Notes: generated by a model not told the origin, from the letters alone. DNA of 64,000 nucleotides from Bacteroidales bacterium (GCA_017539645.1 JAFYCM010000098.1:1-64000), one strand, 5' to 3'; shown: positions 50,542 to 60,350, counted from the stretch's first letter. Translations and numbers: made by a program.

Positions 50542-51894
50542 ATGGAGAGCAACCGACAACTTCAACTTGGCACCGAACGCATTCGCAAACTACTTATGCG
50601 CTATGCCGTGCCTTCCATCATTGCCATGACTGCCACCTCGCTTTACAATATGGTGGACAGCATATTTATAGGGCAAAAATGCGGCGAGTTTGCCATCTCT
50701 GGTCTTGCCGTAACCTTTCCGCTTATGAATCTCTCGGCGGCCTTTGGCGCTATGGTCGGCATAGGTTCGGCAACGCTCGTTTCGGTGAAGATGGGTCAGC
50801 GCGACCACGAAGCCGCCGAAAAGGTTGTCAGCAATGCTGTGATGCTTAATCTCATCATAGGTACGCTATTTATGCTTGTTTCGCTCGCCTTCCTTGAACC
50901 CATTTTGCGATTCTTCGGCGCCAGCGACAACACTCTTCCCTACGCTCGCGATTATATGCAGGTGCTTCTCTACGGCAACGTTCTTACGCACCTCTACCTT
51001 GGTCTCAACGATGTGGTGCGTGCTTCGGGCTATCCGCAACGCGCAATGGCATTTACGCTCACGGCCGTGGTGTCGAACATCATCTTCGACTTCCTATTTA
51101 TCGTTGTATTCGAAATGGGTATGCGCGGTGCAGCCATCGGTACACTCTGCGCCCAGGTGATGGCGTTCGCAGGCGAGATGGTGCACTTCAACCACAAGAA
51201 TACTTACCTGCACTTCCGTAAGTCGGCTTTTAGCTTCCGACTCAAAGTGGTGCGCTCTATCATAGGTATTGGTCTCTCGCCATTCCTCATCAACTGTTGC
51301 GCGTGCTTTGTAGTCATACTTATAAATAAAGGTCTCATGGCCTACGGCGGCGACCACTATGTGGGTGCATACGGCATATCTAACCGCGTGGTGTTCATAT
51401 TCTTTATGATAGTTATGGGTATAAACCAAGGTATGCAGCCTATCGTTGGTTATAATTATGGCGCGCGTCAATTGAATCGTTCCATAAAGACGTATAAAAT
51501 TGCCGTTGTGGCAGCGGTTGCAGTCCTAACAACATGCTTTGCCGTGTGTCACATTATGCCTGAGGTCATAGCTCGATGGTTTACGCCATACGACTACATG
51601 ATAGACATCACCGCGCACGCCATGCGACTGATGACGCTTGCAATGCCGTTTGTAGGTTTTCAGGCTATTACCGTTGGACTATTTACGGCGCTTGGCATGG
51701 TGTCGAAGTCGATATTTATGTCGCTCACACGCCAAGTGTTATTCCTCATACCATGCCTAATAGTATTGCCGCGATTCCTTGGCACCGATGGCATTTGGTA
51801 TAGTATGCCGCTATCCGACATCTTGTCGTTCGTTATGGCAGTGGTGCTTGTGGTGCGTGCTATAAGAAAAATGAAAATGGAAGGATTATTATAA
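50542..51894 (+). CDS. MATE family efflux transporter
   Basis: 450 aa with twelve hydrophobic segments. Typical signatures are MRYAVPSIIAMTATSLYNMVDSIFIGQKCG, ISGLAVTFPLMNLSAAFGAMVGIGSATLVSVKMGQ, and MGINQGMQPIVGYNYGARQLNR, the last being the conserved MATE motif at the start of the second half. It exports drugs or metabolites with Na+ or H+. It is probably co-transcribed with the preceding small protein and the kinase-like gene downstream. Confidence 0.93.
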   Translation: MESNRQLQLGTERIRKLLMRYAVPSIIAMTATSLYNMVDSIFIGQKCGEFAISGLAVTFPLMNLSAAFGAMVGIGSATLVSVKMGQRDHEAAEKVVSNAVMLNLIIGTLFMLVSLAFLEPILRFFGASDNTLPYARDYMQVLLYGNVLTHLYLGLNDVVRASGYPQRAMAFTLTAVVSNIIFDFLFIVVFEMGMRGAAIGTLCAQVMAFAGEMVHFNHKNTYLHFRKSAFSFRLKVVRSIIGIGLSPFLINCCACFVVILINKGLMAYGGDHYVGAYGISNRVVFIFFMIVMGINQGMQPIVGYNYGARQLNRSIKTYKIAVVAAVAVLTTCFAVCHIMPEVIARWFTPYDYMIDITAHAMRLMTLAMPFVGFQAITVGLFTALGMVSKSIFMSLTRQVLFLIPCLIVLPRFLGTDGIWYSMPLSDILSFVMAVVLVVRAIRKMKMEGLL

Positions 51895-51933
51895 CGTGCG
51901 ATTGTATATCGTACATACTAAATAAGTACAGCT

Positions 51934-52530
51934 ATGATAATTACAGTAGGACGTCAGGTAGGCAGTGGAGGCCGCATAGTAGGTAGAAAACTTGCCGAAA
52001 AATTGAACTTGAAATTCTACGACAGAGAGATTCTGCAACGTGCGGCTCGAGAGAGTGGCATCTGTGATGAATTTTTCGAGCACACCGATGAGAACAATTC
52101 GTGGCTTGCGCGCCTAAAGAGCTACCTAAATATTTCGGCTGCGCCACACGACAACTTTCTTTCGGCCGAGTCGCTATTCCAATTTCAGAGCGACACCATT
52201 CGCCATGCCGCCGAAGAAAGTGGCTGCGTGTTTGTTGGTCGTTGTTCGGACTACATACTGCGCGACCGCACCGACCGCGTGGACGTATTTATCTCGGCAA
52301 ATATCGACGACCGCATAAAACGCGCTGCGGAATACTTCAACATAACACCCGAAGAGGCTGAAAAACGCATACACGAACTCGAGCAGGCACGTCGTAAATA
52401 CTATAACTATTTCACCGAGAAAGAGTGGGGTGCAGCAGAGAGCTATCATCTTTGTCTGAACTCTTCAAATATCGGTATTGACGTCTGTGTTGGTATGATT
52501 ATTGAATATATCAACAGCCTAAAACGCTAA
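51934..52530 (+). CDS. Cytidylate kinase-like protein
   Basis: 198 aa. It begins with a P-loop variant (MIITVGRQVGSGGRIVGRKLAEKLNLKFYDREIL), and shows FVGRCSDYILRD and a LID-like region (RIKRAAEYFNITPEEAEKRIHELEQARRKYYNYFT), the pattern of the cytidylate kinase-like (AAA_26) family. The P-loop reads GRQVGSGG instead of the cmk GPAGSGKG, so the substrate may differ from CMP. It follows the MATE gene and lies 1 base before folK. Confidence 0.8.
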   Translation: MIITVGRQVGSGGRIVGRKLAEKLNLKFYDREILQRAARESGICDEFFEHTDENNSWLARLKSYLNISAAPHDNFLSAESLFQFQSDTIRHAAEESGCVFVGRCSDYILRDRTDRVDVFISANIDDRIKRAAEYFNITPEEAEKRIHELEQARRKYYNYFTEKEWGAAESYHLCLNSSNIGIDVCVGMIIEYINSLKR

Positions 52531-52531
52531 A

Positions 52532-53026
52532 ATGCAATACACATACATACTGTTGCTTGGGGGCAACCTCGGCAATGTGACACAGACGTTTGAAGAGGCA
52601 ATAAGTCTAATAAAAAAGAAAGGAGAGCTGAACAGTAAGACATCACTATACAAAACAGCACCATGGGGATTCGATGAACACGTTCCTGCTTTTTATAATC
52701 AGGCATTAGAGATTTCTATTAACTATGAACCATTAGAATTGCTTGATTTTCTGCAAGGTATAGAGAAAACTCTCGGACGAGAGGCAAAGACGCAAAATGG
52801 CAAATACACATCAAGAACGATAGACATTGATATTATATTTTGTGGTAGCATTGTTATGAACACACCACGACTGACAATACCACACCCACAAATTCAAAAT
52901 CGACGCTTCGTTTTGGAACCTCTAAACGAGAAGTGGCCACACTTCGTCCATCCCGTGCTAAAACAAAACATTGCTACTATACTCAGCAATTGTGCAGATT
53001 GCTCTGAGGTGACAATAACAGATTAG
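52532..53026 (+). CDS. folK: 2-amino-4-hydroxy-6-hydroxymethyldihydropteridine pyrophosphokinase
   Basis: 164 aa, the length of HPPK. Signatures are LLLGGNLGNVTQTFEEAISLI at the N-terminus, TAPWGFDEHVPAFYNQALEI, LGREAKTQNGKYTSRTIDIDIIFCG and IPHPQIQNRRFVLEPLNE. It transfers pyrophosphate from ATP to the pterin in folate synthesis. It starts one base after the kinase-like gene. The usual folP neighbour is not seen in the window. Confidence 0.95.
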   Translation: MQYTYILLLGGNLGNVTQTFEEAISLIKKKGELNSKTSLYKTAPWGFDEHVPAFYNQALEISINYEPLELLDFLQGIEKTLGREAKTQNGKYTSRTIDIDIIFCGSIVMNTPRLTIPHPQIQNRRFVLEPLNEKWPHFVHPVLKQNIATILSNCADCSEVTITD

Positions 53027-53069
53027 AACACAGATTCAAACAACATAACAACTATTCAAATTATCAGAG

Positions 53070-56000
53070 ATGAAATCTTTATTTACGCTTATGGCGGTGC
53101 TGTTGATTTTTAGTACTGCCGCCTTTAGTCAAGAAGGTAACAAGATTACCAAAGAACAAGTTCTATCTATGTCGATAGATGAACTTTCGGAACTTCCTCT
53201 CGAAGACCTTATGGCTGCTGTGGAGGCTTTGGGCGTTTCGAGCGTCGACGAACTTTTTGCTATGATTATGAACAAAAATGTGTCATCGGCATCAAAGAGC
53301 GAGGAGAGCTCGTTCACTTCACCATTGGCTACTACCGTAATTACTCGCGATGAGCTACGTACGTATGGTGCAACAACCATCGAAGATGCTTTTCGCCTAA
53401 TACCTGGTATGATAGTTACCCAAAAATTCAATGGCGTATATGACATACACATGCGCGGTCTCAATAACCTGCCCGACAACAACTCGCTTCTCTACACCGA
53501 GAACAACAATACGCTTCTTATGGTCGATGGCCGTATTGTGCAGAACTATATCACTGGCGCATTGCAGATGGACCGTTTACCAATCTCTATCGAAGACGTC
53601 GAACGCATCGAGGTTGTTCGCGGTGCTTGTGCGGCCCTCTATGGCATGAACGCGGTGAACGGTGTCATAAATATTATTACCGAAAAACCTTCGGCAGATT
53701 CTAAAGAGGTGAGCGGAGGTTTCCAAATTGGCAACAGAAGTACGGCTATTTTGGATGTGGCTATACGTAAGAACCTAAACGATAAGTGGTCGATTGGCTT
53801 AACGCTGAATGGACAATACAGAAAACGCCCAAATAGCTATGTGCATTTTGCTCCACAAGCTGGAATAAACCATGCAAATGGTAAGGCTGCGCTCGATAAA
53901 TGCCTTAATCTGCAAGGTGGCAGCGATAACGATTCTCGCGAGGCTGTGTTGGCTGCCTACTCTACCGAAACTGATCCAGACGGAGGCCTGTTTTCTCTCG
54001 ATTATATCAGCGAGCTCTTTCTCCGTCAGAACGAGGTGAACTATACTACATACGAATCGAAGGTCTATACATATAAACTCTTCGAGGATTATGCATCTAT
54101 ATACGATCGCTTCCCAGATCCTGAATTGGCACGTCAGAATTTTGGTGTGAATGGCTATGTAAGTTTCACACCTTCGCCCGATGTCCGTTTCGATCTCTCG
54201 GCTGGTTATCAGAACTCATACATCATGACCAACCCGATTTTGTTTGCTCCTATTACAATGTCTGGACAGACCTCTAAGACTGGTTATGTAAATATTGATG
54301 CCAACATAAAAGATCTTCATCTGTTGGCTAACTATTCGAGTGGTCCGCAAGACCTCTACGCTGGTGTGCCAGGTTTCAAAACCAATGGTCATAACTTCAA
54401 TGCACAGGCCGAATACGACATCAATATAGATAATCTACTTATTCGTCCAGCTATAGCTTGGCAATATCTCTATTATAAAGATTACGACAACTACTATAAT
54501 GGCAAGAAACTCTCTGGCCTCTTCAACGAAGACGCCGACCTCTCTACCGTATCACCAAGCCTTCGCCTCGACTACAAAGTGAACGATTGGCGTTTTATAG
54601 TTGGTTTGCGCGGCGATAAAACTTCTGCTCCCGACAAGTGGAACATATCTTGGCAAGCCGAGATTGCTAAGCAGATAAACGAAAAGAACTTCATTCGTGC
54701 GGTGTATGGTCGTGCCTATCGTGCGCCTAACATGATAAATACCGCTGCCTCATTACTTTGGGATCGCACTGGCATGCAAGCTCCTACCGAAATGGAGATT
54801 ATCGGTAGCACCGATGCCGACCTTATGTTGATAGACAACTATGAGCTTGGCTATCGTTTCCGCCCAACCCCAAATATCTTGCTCGATGCCGAAGTCTACT
54901 ACTCGCATAGCCACGATTATGGTGCACTCATGGCAGCAAGTTCGTCATATACTTTGCAGTATGATAGCTTTATGGACGCTATCTCAAGGATGAATGGTCA
55001 AGGCGGTATGACTCCCCCTGATGGTGGTGAGGGCGGTATGACACCTCCCGACGGTGGTGAAGGTGGTATGACTCCTCCCGATGGCGAAGAACCAACGGGT
55101 GACGATGATAATATAAGCCGCACAGTTTCGTCGATGCTTCGCAATAATATGGGTACAAAGTCGAACTTGCTATACAAGAATCTTCCTTACGAAGTTAGCC
55201 AAGCTGGCTTGAGCCTCAACCTCGACTGGATTGTGTCGCCTAAGTTCATCGTGAAGGTAAACGCCAATCTCCAGTATACTAAGGTCGATAAATATTACGA
55301 ATACAATATGGGTGCCTCGCAATATCAGCAGATGGAAAATGCACGTGCGAACACCAGTACCGCGCTCATGACTATACTATATGAATGTCAGAGCAAAGGC
55401 GAAGATTATCTAAACGATGCTTTGGGCGATGCTAATATCGATGCATTCAAAGCCGCTTCTGGCTACGACTCATGGTCGATTGAAGAGCAGGCGGAATTCT
55501 GGGACGTGCTATACGAAGCATACCGAAATGGTGAAACTTCGGCAGCATACAACGGTGGCGTCTACAATGGAAAACCGCTCTCATTGTACTATGGTTTGAT
55601 GTATGGTATCCGTCATACTACTCAGAAAGATGGTTCTGTGCGCTACGAGCTTGGCGAGACCATAGAAGGCGAACCTGAACTTGTTGATAAACACAAGCAC
55701 TTAGCTACTCCAAGCGTGTATGGTATGGTTGGCTTTATCTATAAGCCTGTTCCTAAACTTACCATCTCTACGTATGCCAACTATATGCATCATCGTACAT
55801 ATAATACCACATATTCAAACGTATTGTCGCAAACGGCTAAAGGACTTCTCTATTGGCGCGATTGGGATATGTCAGACGAAGAGGCTGTTGAGTTAGGATT
55901 CGTTTCAGCAACTGATGCTCCCAGATTGGTTACTTTGTCAGAAAAATTGACTAATGCGGCAAACAGAGTGAATAAGCTACATAGCAAACTTACGCTCAAT

Positions 56001-56141
56001 ATGAAGATTGGTTATAGACCAATTCCTTCGTGCGAGTTCTTCCTCAACGCACAGAACTTGCTCAATACCGACCTGCAAGAAGCAATCTTCTCCGACAAGA
56101 TTGGTGGTCAGTATACTGTAGGCGTAAACTTTGCATTCTAA
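53070..56141 (+). CDS. TonB-dependent outer-membrane receptor 2
   Basis: 1023 aa. The signal peptide (MKSLFTLMAVLLIFSTAAFSQ) and the whole N-terminal half are very like receptor 1 (LEDLMAAVEALGVSSVDELFAMIMNKNVSSASKSEESSFTSPLATTVIT is almost the same in both). The plug has TIEDAFRLIPGMIV, RIEVVRGACAALYGMNAVNGVINIIT; the barrel ends GGQYTVGVNFAF. An extra loop in the barrel carries three 10-residue Gly/Pro/Asp-rich repeats at residues ~645-674. Substrate is unknown. Its presence with receptor 1, TonB 1/2 and ExbBD in the same window suggests a large envelope import capacity. Confidence 0.9.
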   Translation: MKSLFTLMAVLLIFSTAAFSQEGNKITKEQVLSMSIDELSELPLEDLMAAVEALGVSSVDELFAMIMNKNVSSASKSEESSFTSPLATTVITRDELRTYGATTIEDAFRLIPGMIVTQKFNGVYDIHMRGLNNLPDNNSLLYTENNNTLLMVDGRIVQNYITGALQMDRLPISIEDVERIEVVRGACAALYGMNAVNGVINIITEKPSADSKEVSGGFQIGNRSTAILDVAIRKNLNDKWSIGLTLNGQYRKRPNSYVHFAPQAGINHANGKAALDKCLNLQGGSDNDSREAVLAAYSTETDPDGGLFSLDYISELFLRQNEVNYTTYESKVYTYKLFEDYASIYDRFPDPELARQNFGVNGYVSFTPSPDVRFDLSAGYQNSYIMTNPILFAPITMSGQTSKTGYVNIDANIKDLHLLANYSSGPQDLYAGVPGFKTNGHNFNAQAEYDINIDNLLIRPAIAWQYLYYKDYDNYYNGKKLSGLFNEDADLSTVSPSLRLDYKVNDWRFIVGLRGDKTSAPDKWNISWQAEIAKQINEKNFIRAVYGRAYRAPNMINTAASLLWDRTGMQAPTEMEIIGSTDADLMLIDNYELGYRFRPTPNILLDAEVYYSHSHDYGALMAASSSYTLQYDSFMDAISRMNGQGGMTPPDGGEGGMTPPDGGEGGMTPPDGEEPTGDDDNISRTVSSMLRNNMGTKSNLLYKNLPYEVSQAGLSLNLDWIVSPKFIVKVNANLQYTKVDKYYEYNMGASQYQQMENARANTSTALMTILYECQSKGEDYLNDALGDANIDAFKAASGYDSWSIEEQAEFWDVLYEAYRNGETSAAYNGGVYNGKPLSLYYGLMYGIRHTTQKDGSVRYELGETIEGEPELVDKHKHLATPSVYGMVGFIYKPVPKLTISTYANYMHHRTYNTTYSNVLSQTAKGLLYWRDWDMSDEEAVELGFVSATDAPRLVTLSEKLTNAANRVNKLHSKLTLNMKIGYRPIPSCEFFLNAQNLLNTDLQEAIFSDKIGGQYTVGVNFAF
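55002..55091 (+). repeat. Three 30-bp tandem repeats inside receptor 2
   Basis: Three units of 30 bases (55002-55031, 55032-55061, 55062-55091) encode GGMTPPDGGE, GGMTPPDGGE and GGMTPPDGEE. The DNA copies differ at silent third positions, so the repeat has been kept at protein level. Confidence 0.85.
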
Positions 56142-56162
56142 ATACTGAAAATACTGAGATTA

Positions 56163-56226
56163 CAGAGGGTGCAGGGAATACAGAGCGCATAGAGTCTCTC
56201 TATTCTCTGTGCCCTCTGACTTTTTT
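56163..56226 (+). terminator. Terminator after receptor 2
   Basis: CAGAGGG (56163-56169) and CCCTCTG (56212-56218), with further inner pairing, are followed by TTTTTT. Confidence 0.65.
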
Positions 56227-56259
56227 GTGTAGGTGTTCCTATGTATATGAATAGAAACA

Positions 56260-56290
56260 AAAGAGCCGTTCAACTGCGAGTCGAACGGCT
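56260..56290 (-). terminator. Terminator after fabH
   Basis: On the minus strand AGCCGTTC and GAACGGCT (56283-56290 and 56264-56271) form a perfect 8-bp stem followed by CTTTTG. Confidence 0.7.
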
Positions 56291-56314
56291 TTTCACGTGT
56301 ATTATTAGAAATAC

Positions 56315-57316
56315 TTATTTGCTGTTGTAACCCCATTTGAGGTAGAGTGCGCCCCAAGTGAAGCCTGCGCCGAAAGCTGCAAGCACGAGGTTGTCGCCCT
56401 TTTTGAGTTGCTTCTCCCATTCGTAGAGGCAGAGAGGAATTGTAGCAGAAGTGGTGTTGCCATATTTCTCAATGTTTATCATCACCTTCTCTTTGTTGAG
56501 TTCCATGCGTTCTGCCGTAGCCGAAATAATGCGGAGGTTTGCCTGATGCGGAACGAGCCAAGCAATGTCGTCTGCTGTGAGGTGGTTACGCTCCATAATT
56601 TCTACAGAAGCGTCGGCCATACGCGTAACAGCATATTTGAATACTTGCTTGCCCTCTTGATATATATAATGCTCGTGAGCATCGATAGTCTCGTGTGATG
56701 CAGGTTTAGCAGAACCGCCAGCTATAATCTTTAGCCAATTGCGGCCAATACCATCGGTGTAGAGGTTCGAGTCCATAAGACCAACGCCTTCCTCTTCGGT
56801 AGGCTCAACGAGAACTGCCGTAGCAGCGTCGCCAAAGAGTACGCAAGTGGTGCGGTCGGTGTAGTCGGTGATAGTAGACATCTTTTCGGCGCTAACAAGA
56901 ATAACCTTCTTCTTAGAACCCGAACGTATGTATTGTGCTACGAGGTCAAGTCCGTAGAGGAAGCCCGAGCATGCGCCGTTCATATCGAAACCAAGTGCAT
57001 TGTGAATGCCTGCGCGGTCGCAAATTATTGCTGCGGTAGAAGGCACTGGAGCGTCGGGAGTAACGGTTGTGCAGACAACCAAGTCGACTTCGTCCAAGTT
57101 CAGACCAGTTTTTCTTACTAAGTCTTCTATGGCTTTGACGCCCATATACGAAGCACCTTCGCCCTCTTCTTTGAGTATTCGGCGCTCTTTGATGCCTACG
57201 CGCGTCATTATCCATTCGTCATTGGTGTCGACCATAGTGCTCAACTCTTCGTTGGTGAGCCTATATTCCGGCAAGAATGCCCCAACACCCGTAATTACTG
57301 CATTTATTTTAGCCAT
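56315..57316 (-). CDS. fabH: Beta-ketoacyl-ACP synthase III
   Basis: 333 aa, the family length. Catalytic residues are visible: Cys in [10 protein letters not shown], His in VPHQANLRI and Asn in [10 protein letters not shown]. The N-terminus ([37 protein letters not shown]) is typical. It starts fatty-acid chains from acyl-CoA and malonyl-ACP. In many relatives fabH is next to rpmF and plsX; here it stands alone. Confidence 0.96.
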   Translation of the reverse strand: MAKINAVITGVGAFLPEYRLTNEELSTMVDTNDEWIMTRVGIKERRILKEEGEGASYMGVKAIEDLVRKTGLNLDEVDLVVCTTVTPDAPVPSTAAIICDRAGIHNALGFDMNGACSGFLYGLDLVAQYIRSGSKKKVILVSAEKMSTITDYTDRTTCVLFGDAATAVLVEPTEEEGVGLMDSNLYTDGIGRNWLKIIAGGSAKPASHETIDAHEHYIYQEGKQVFKYAVTRMADASVEIMERNHLTADDIAWLVPHQANLRIISATAERMELNKEKVMINIEKYGNTTSATIPLCLYEWEKQLKKGDNLVLAAFGAGFTWGALYLKWGYNSK

Positions 57317-57412
57317 TATTATTGATGATTTCTTTCGTCAAAAAATTCGCGCAAAATTACACAAACTAACTTAATTACAAGCCGTTTTTGAATCTCTAAC
57401 CTTTTTTGTGAA

Positions 57413-57449
57413 AAAACGGCGAAAAGATTTCCATCATCTCTTCGCCGTT
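57413..57449 (-). terminator. Terminator after the Nudix gene
   Basis: AACGGCGAAAAGA and TCTTCGCCGTT arms (57415-57427 and 57439-57449) pair with one G-U; on the minus strand TTTTTT follows. Confidence 0.7.
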
Positions 57450-57476
57450 CATTCTCAATCTTTACTCTTGTCTCGT

Positions 57477-57917
57477 TTATACTGCAACGCAAGCTCGCGC
57501 CTTTGTTATGTTGCCAGTTTTTATTATTCGGTCGATAATTTCTTCCACTATGGGCAAGTCTGTCTTCGACCAAGCAAGGCGCATAAGCTGAATTGGCATA
57601 AACCATTCAGAGCGTGCTTGCACCTCTAAAATCACAGCATCGTTTTCAATCTCGGCTATGTATGGGTGCATTCTGTAAATTTTACCCTTGCTGTCAATCT
57701 CCATGTCGTACGAAGATAAGCGCTCTATAAGGCTCACCTTCAGCCCCACTTTTGTCTCCACGTGGCGCTTTAGGCACTCCTCATGCGATTCATGCTCGCT
57801 CAGTTTCCCGCCAGGGAAAAACCATAAGCCTTGATTTTCTTTAGAATCGTCCTTGTCGGTGGCAAGTATCATATTATTCTTTATGATAACTGCGCATACT
57901 ACATCAATAATGTCCAT
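57477..57917 (-). CDS. Nudix-fold protein with degenerate catalytic box
   Basis: 146 aa. The fold is that of small Nudix proteins (DVVCAVIIKNNMILATDKDD, GLWFFPGGKLSEHESHEECLKRHVETKVGLKVS). The Nudix box GX5EX7REUXEEXGU is only partly kept: G and E of the first half are present, R is present, but the following residues read HVETKVGL, so the Glu after Arg and both metal-binding Glu of EE are replaced by His, Thr and Lys. It may have little or no hydrolase activity, or use other residues. It is transcribed alone. Confidence 0.8.
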   Translation of the reverse strand: MDIIDVVCAVIIKNNMILATDKDDSKENQGLWFFPGGKLSEHESHEECLKRHVETKVGLKVSLIERLSSYDMEIDSKGKIYRMHPYIAEIENDAVILEVQARSEWFMPIQLMRLAWSKTDLPIVEEIIDRIIKTGNITKARACVAV

Positions 57918-58455
57918 TAGTTGAATCTCCCCCCCTTTTTTTCTTCCATGTGCGTCTTTTTCATAACTCTCGTGGAAGCGATTTTTGTTTGTTTTTATAC
58001 CTTAATAATAATCTCTGAAAATTCAGTGTTATAAGTAATGTGTTGTGCGTCAAATATAAATGCAGTGTTCGTAACAAACAAAACGTTAGTCAAGAATGCA
58101 TTTTATTTATATACTATTGGCAAAAGTATTAATAATTATTAACTTTTTCTTTCTTGAGGCATTTTACTTGCAATCTTTCTCTTTTTTATGCTTTTGCTAT
58201 AATAAATAGTATATCAACTTGCAGTTTAGTCGAATAAATACGTACATAAGTCCCCCAAAGCAACACTTGACCGAGCAATGTAGATGCAGCAAATCTTTCA
58301 AATAGTTGCTATGTGGTTGTGTGGTTAATAATTTTTAGTAATTTGGCTGCTCGAATTTGGAGGCTCTACAAAGCTTGTAAATTCGTGTTTTTAGTAGTTA
58401 AATCTAAATTCAAACAATTATTTATTTTTCAATAAAACAAATTTTATCAGAGATT
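57918..58455. other. 538-base AT-rich stretch upstream of exbB
   Basis: No open frame with gene-like composition was found. It must hold the exbB promoter and the Nudix promoter, but no full-consensus box was found. A poly-C/poly-T tract lies at 57929-57940. The leader of exbB may be long. Confidence 0.5.
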
Positions 58456-59256
58456 ATGAAAAAGCTATTTGCGTATTTAGCAGTATTTGGCATGATGAGC
58501 TTCGGCTCTGTTGCAATGGCACAAGACGAAACAGCTGCTCCTGAGTCGGCAAATGCAGAGACTACAGAAGTTGTTGCTGCTGAGGCAGAAACAGAAAATG
58601 TTGCAGCTGACGAAGAGGTAAGTATCCACAAAGCCCTCAAGCAGAAATTCGTTGAAGGTGGTGTGGGTTGGATGCTCCCAGTGCTCGTATGTATTGTGCT
58701 CGGTTTGGCAATATCAATTGAGCGTATCATCTATTTGACGCTCGCTAACTCAAATACCAAAAAACTTATCAAGCTCGTTGAAGACGCTCTCGAAGAGGGT
58801 GGTGTAGAGAAAGCTAAAGAAGTTTGCCGCAACACTCGTGGCCCTGTAGCTTCTATCTTCTATCAGGGTCTTCTTCACTACGATGAAGGTGTTGATATGG
58901 TAGAGAAAACCATCGTTTCTTACGGCGCTGTTCAATCAGGCCAAATGGAAAGCGGTTTGACTTGGATTTCATTGTTCATCGCACTCTCTCCTTCATTGGG
59001 TTTCATGGGTACCGTTGTAGGTATGATCGGTGCATTCGATAGCATCCAAAAGATGGGTGATATTTCTCCTATCGCAGTTGCAGGCGGTATCAAAGTCGCT
59101 CTTCTTACCACACTCTTCGGTCTTATTGCAGCAGTCATTCTTCAAGTATTCTACAACTACATCGTTGTGAAGATTGAAGGTATCACCAACAAGATGGAAG
59201 AAGCATCTATCTCGTTGACAGATATGCTTGTAAAATACAATAAGAGTCAAGGTTAA
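58456..59256 (+). CDS. exbB: ExbB/MotA/TolQ-family proton channel protein with signal peptide
   Basis: 266 aa. An N-terminal signal peptide (MKKLFAYLAVFGMMSFGSVAMAQ) and an Ala/Glu-rich linker precede the channel part: GWMLPVLVCIVLGLAISIERIIYL, then TWISLFIALSPSLGFMGTVVGMIGAFDSIQKMGDISPIAVAGGIKVALLTTLFGLIAAVILQVFYNY, which carries the TolQ/ExbB pattern. It forms the proton channel that powers TonB. It is the first gene of the exb operon. Confidence 0.93.
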   Translation: MKKLFAYLAVFGMMSFGSVAMAQDETAAPESANAETTEVVAAEAETENVAADEEVSIHKALKQKFVEGGVGWMLPVLVCIVLGLAISIERIIYLTLANSNTKKLIKLVEDALEEGGVEKAKEVCRNTRGPVASIFYQGLLHYDEGVDMVEKTIVSYGAVQSGQMESGLTWISLFIALSPSLGFMGTVVGMIGAFDSIQKMGDISPIAVAGGIKVALLTTLFGLIAAVILQVFYNYIVVKIEGITNKMEEASISLTDMLVKYNKSQG

Positions 59257-59274
59257 TAGAGTTGCTATAGTACA

Positions 59275-59727
59275 ATGAATAAAGTAAATCTAATAGGTAA
59301 AATAATAATGTATGCCTTTGTGGCTATCAGCGTATTGCTGTTAGGCGCAATCATCATGAACCAAGAAGCTGCCGAAGATGCTCTTGCACTCGCAGACGGT
59401 TCGTGGACTGGCAACATTATTACATGGACAATCGCCATGTTCGTTATTGGCGTTGTTCTTATAATTCTCTCATACTTCTTCGGTTGGGTAATCGATCCGA
59501 GTCGTATAGTGAAAGATTTGATTATGTTGGTAGGTTTTGCAGCTCTAATATTTATATGCTGGAGCTTGTCAGACGCTACTCCAATGGATCTTCCAGGTTA
59601 TGAAGGTTCAGAGAACCAAGCACCATGGCTTAACATTGCCGATGTAGGCTTGTATCTCCTCTATATCTTCACCGCAGTTGCAGTATTTGCAATTGTAGCT
59701 TCGGAGATTTACCAACTTTTCAAATAA
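59275..59727 (+). CDS. Four-helix membrane protein of the exb operon, unknown function
   Basis: 150 aa with four hydrophobic segments (LIGKIIMYAFVAISVLLLGAIIM, ITWTIAMFVIGVVLIILSYFFGWV, DLIMLVGFAALIFICWSL, VGLYLLYIFTAVAVFAIVASEIY). It lies between exbB and the first exbD, 18 bases after exbB. Such an extra membrane gene is common in Bacteroidetes exb operons. No motif shows a role; a subunit of the motor is plausible. Confidence 0.8.
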   Translation: MNKVNLIGKIIMYAFVAISVLLLGAIIMNQEAAEDALALADGSWTGNIITWTIAMFVIGVVLIILSYFFGWVIDPSRIVKDLIMLVGFAALIFICWSLSDATPMDLPGYEGSENQAPWLNIADVGLYLLYIFTAVAVFAIVASEIYQLFK

Positions 59728-59771
59728 ACAAATCGACAGCGAAAGTTGTCAATTAGTAAAAAGACAAAGAA

Positions 59772-60350
59772 ATGAGTAAGAAGAAAGAGTCACCGGAAAT
59801 CAACGCAAGTTCGTTGGCGGATATTGCTTTCTTGCTGCTTATCTTCTTCCTTGTGGCCACCACCATGAGTACAGATACTGGTTTGGCGCGTATGTTGCCA
59901 CCAATTCTGCCAAACACCAACGACGACGTGCCTCCTATCAAAGAGCGTAACGTATTCCAGGTGAACATCAACTACAAGAACCAACTTCTTGTAAGAGGTG
60001 AGTGGTGCGAAATTGGACAATTGAAGGAGAGAGCAAAAGAGTTTATCGCCAATCCTAAGGACGCTGCAGATCTTCCAGAGAAGACAGAGACAGAGATTCC
60101 GCTTATAGGTAACTATATGGTATCGAAAGGCGTCATCTCTCTTCAGAACGACCGAGGGAGTCAGTATAACGCATATTTGCAAGTCCAGAACGAGTTGCAA
60201 GCAGCTTACAACGAACTCCGTGATGAGTTGGCTAAAACCAAATTCCATCACCCATACGCTGATTGTAGCGACGAGGAGCAGGATGCGATAAAGAAAATTT
60301 ATCCGCAGCGTATTTCCGAAGCAGAACCAAAAGATTATAAGAAGAAGTAA
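59772..60350 (+). CDS. exbD: Biopolymer transport protein ExbD 1
   Basis: 192 aa. One N-terminal membrane segment with the ExbD Asp in INASSLADIAFLLLIFFLVATTM, followed by a periplasmic domain, longer than the standard ~140 aa by an insertion of about 40 residues (KTETEIPLIGNYMVSKGVISLQ and beyond). It ends close to the next exbD with a 1-base overlap. It couples the proton flow to TonB. Confidence 0.9.
   Translation: MSKKKESPEINASSLADIAFLLLIFFLVATTMSTDTGLARMLPPILPNTNDDVPPIKERNVFQVNINYKNQLLVRGEWCEIGQLKERAKEFIANPKDAADLPEKTETEIPLIGNYMVSKGVISLQNDRGSQYNAYLQVQNELQAAYNELRDELAKTKFHHPYADCSDEEQDAIKKIYPQRISEAEPKDYKKK

Noticed and set aside
55002-55091. Slippage-type phase-variation tract
   Set aside because: Units are 30 bp, in frame, and differ at silent positions, so change in number would not switch the gene off.
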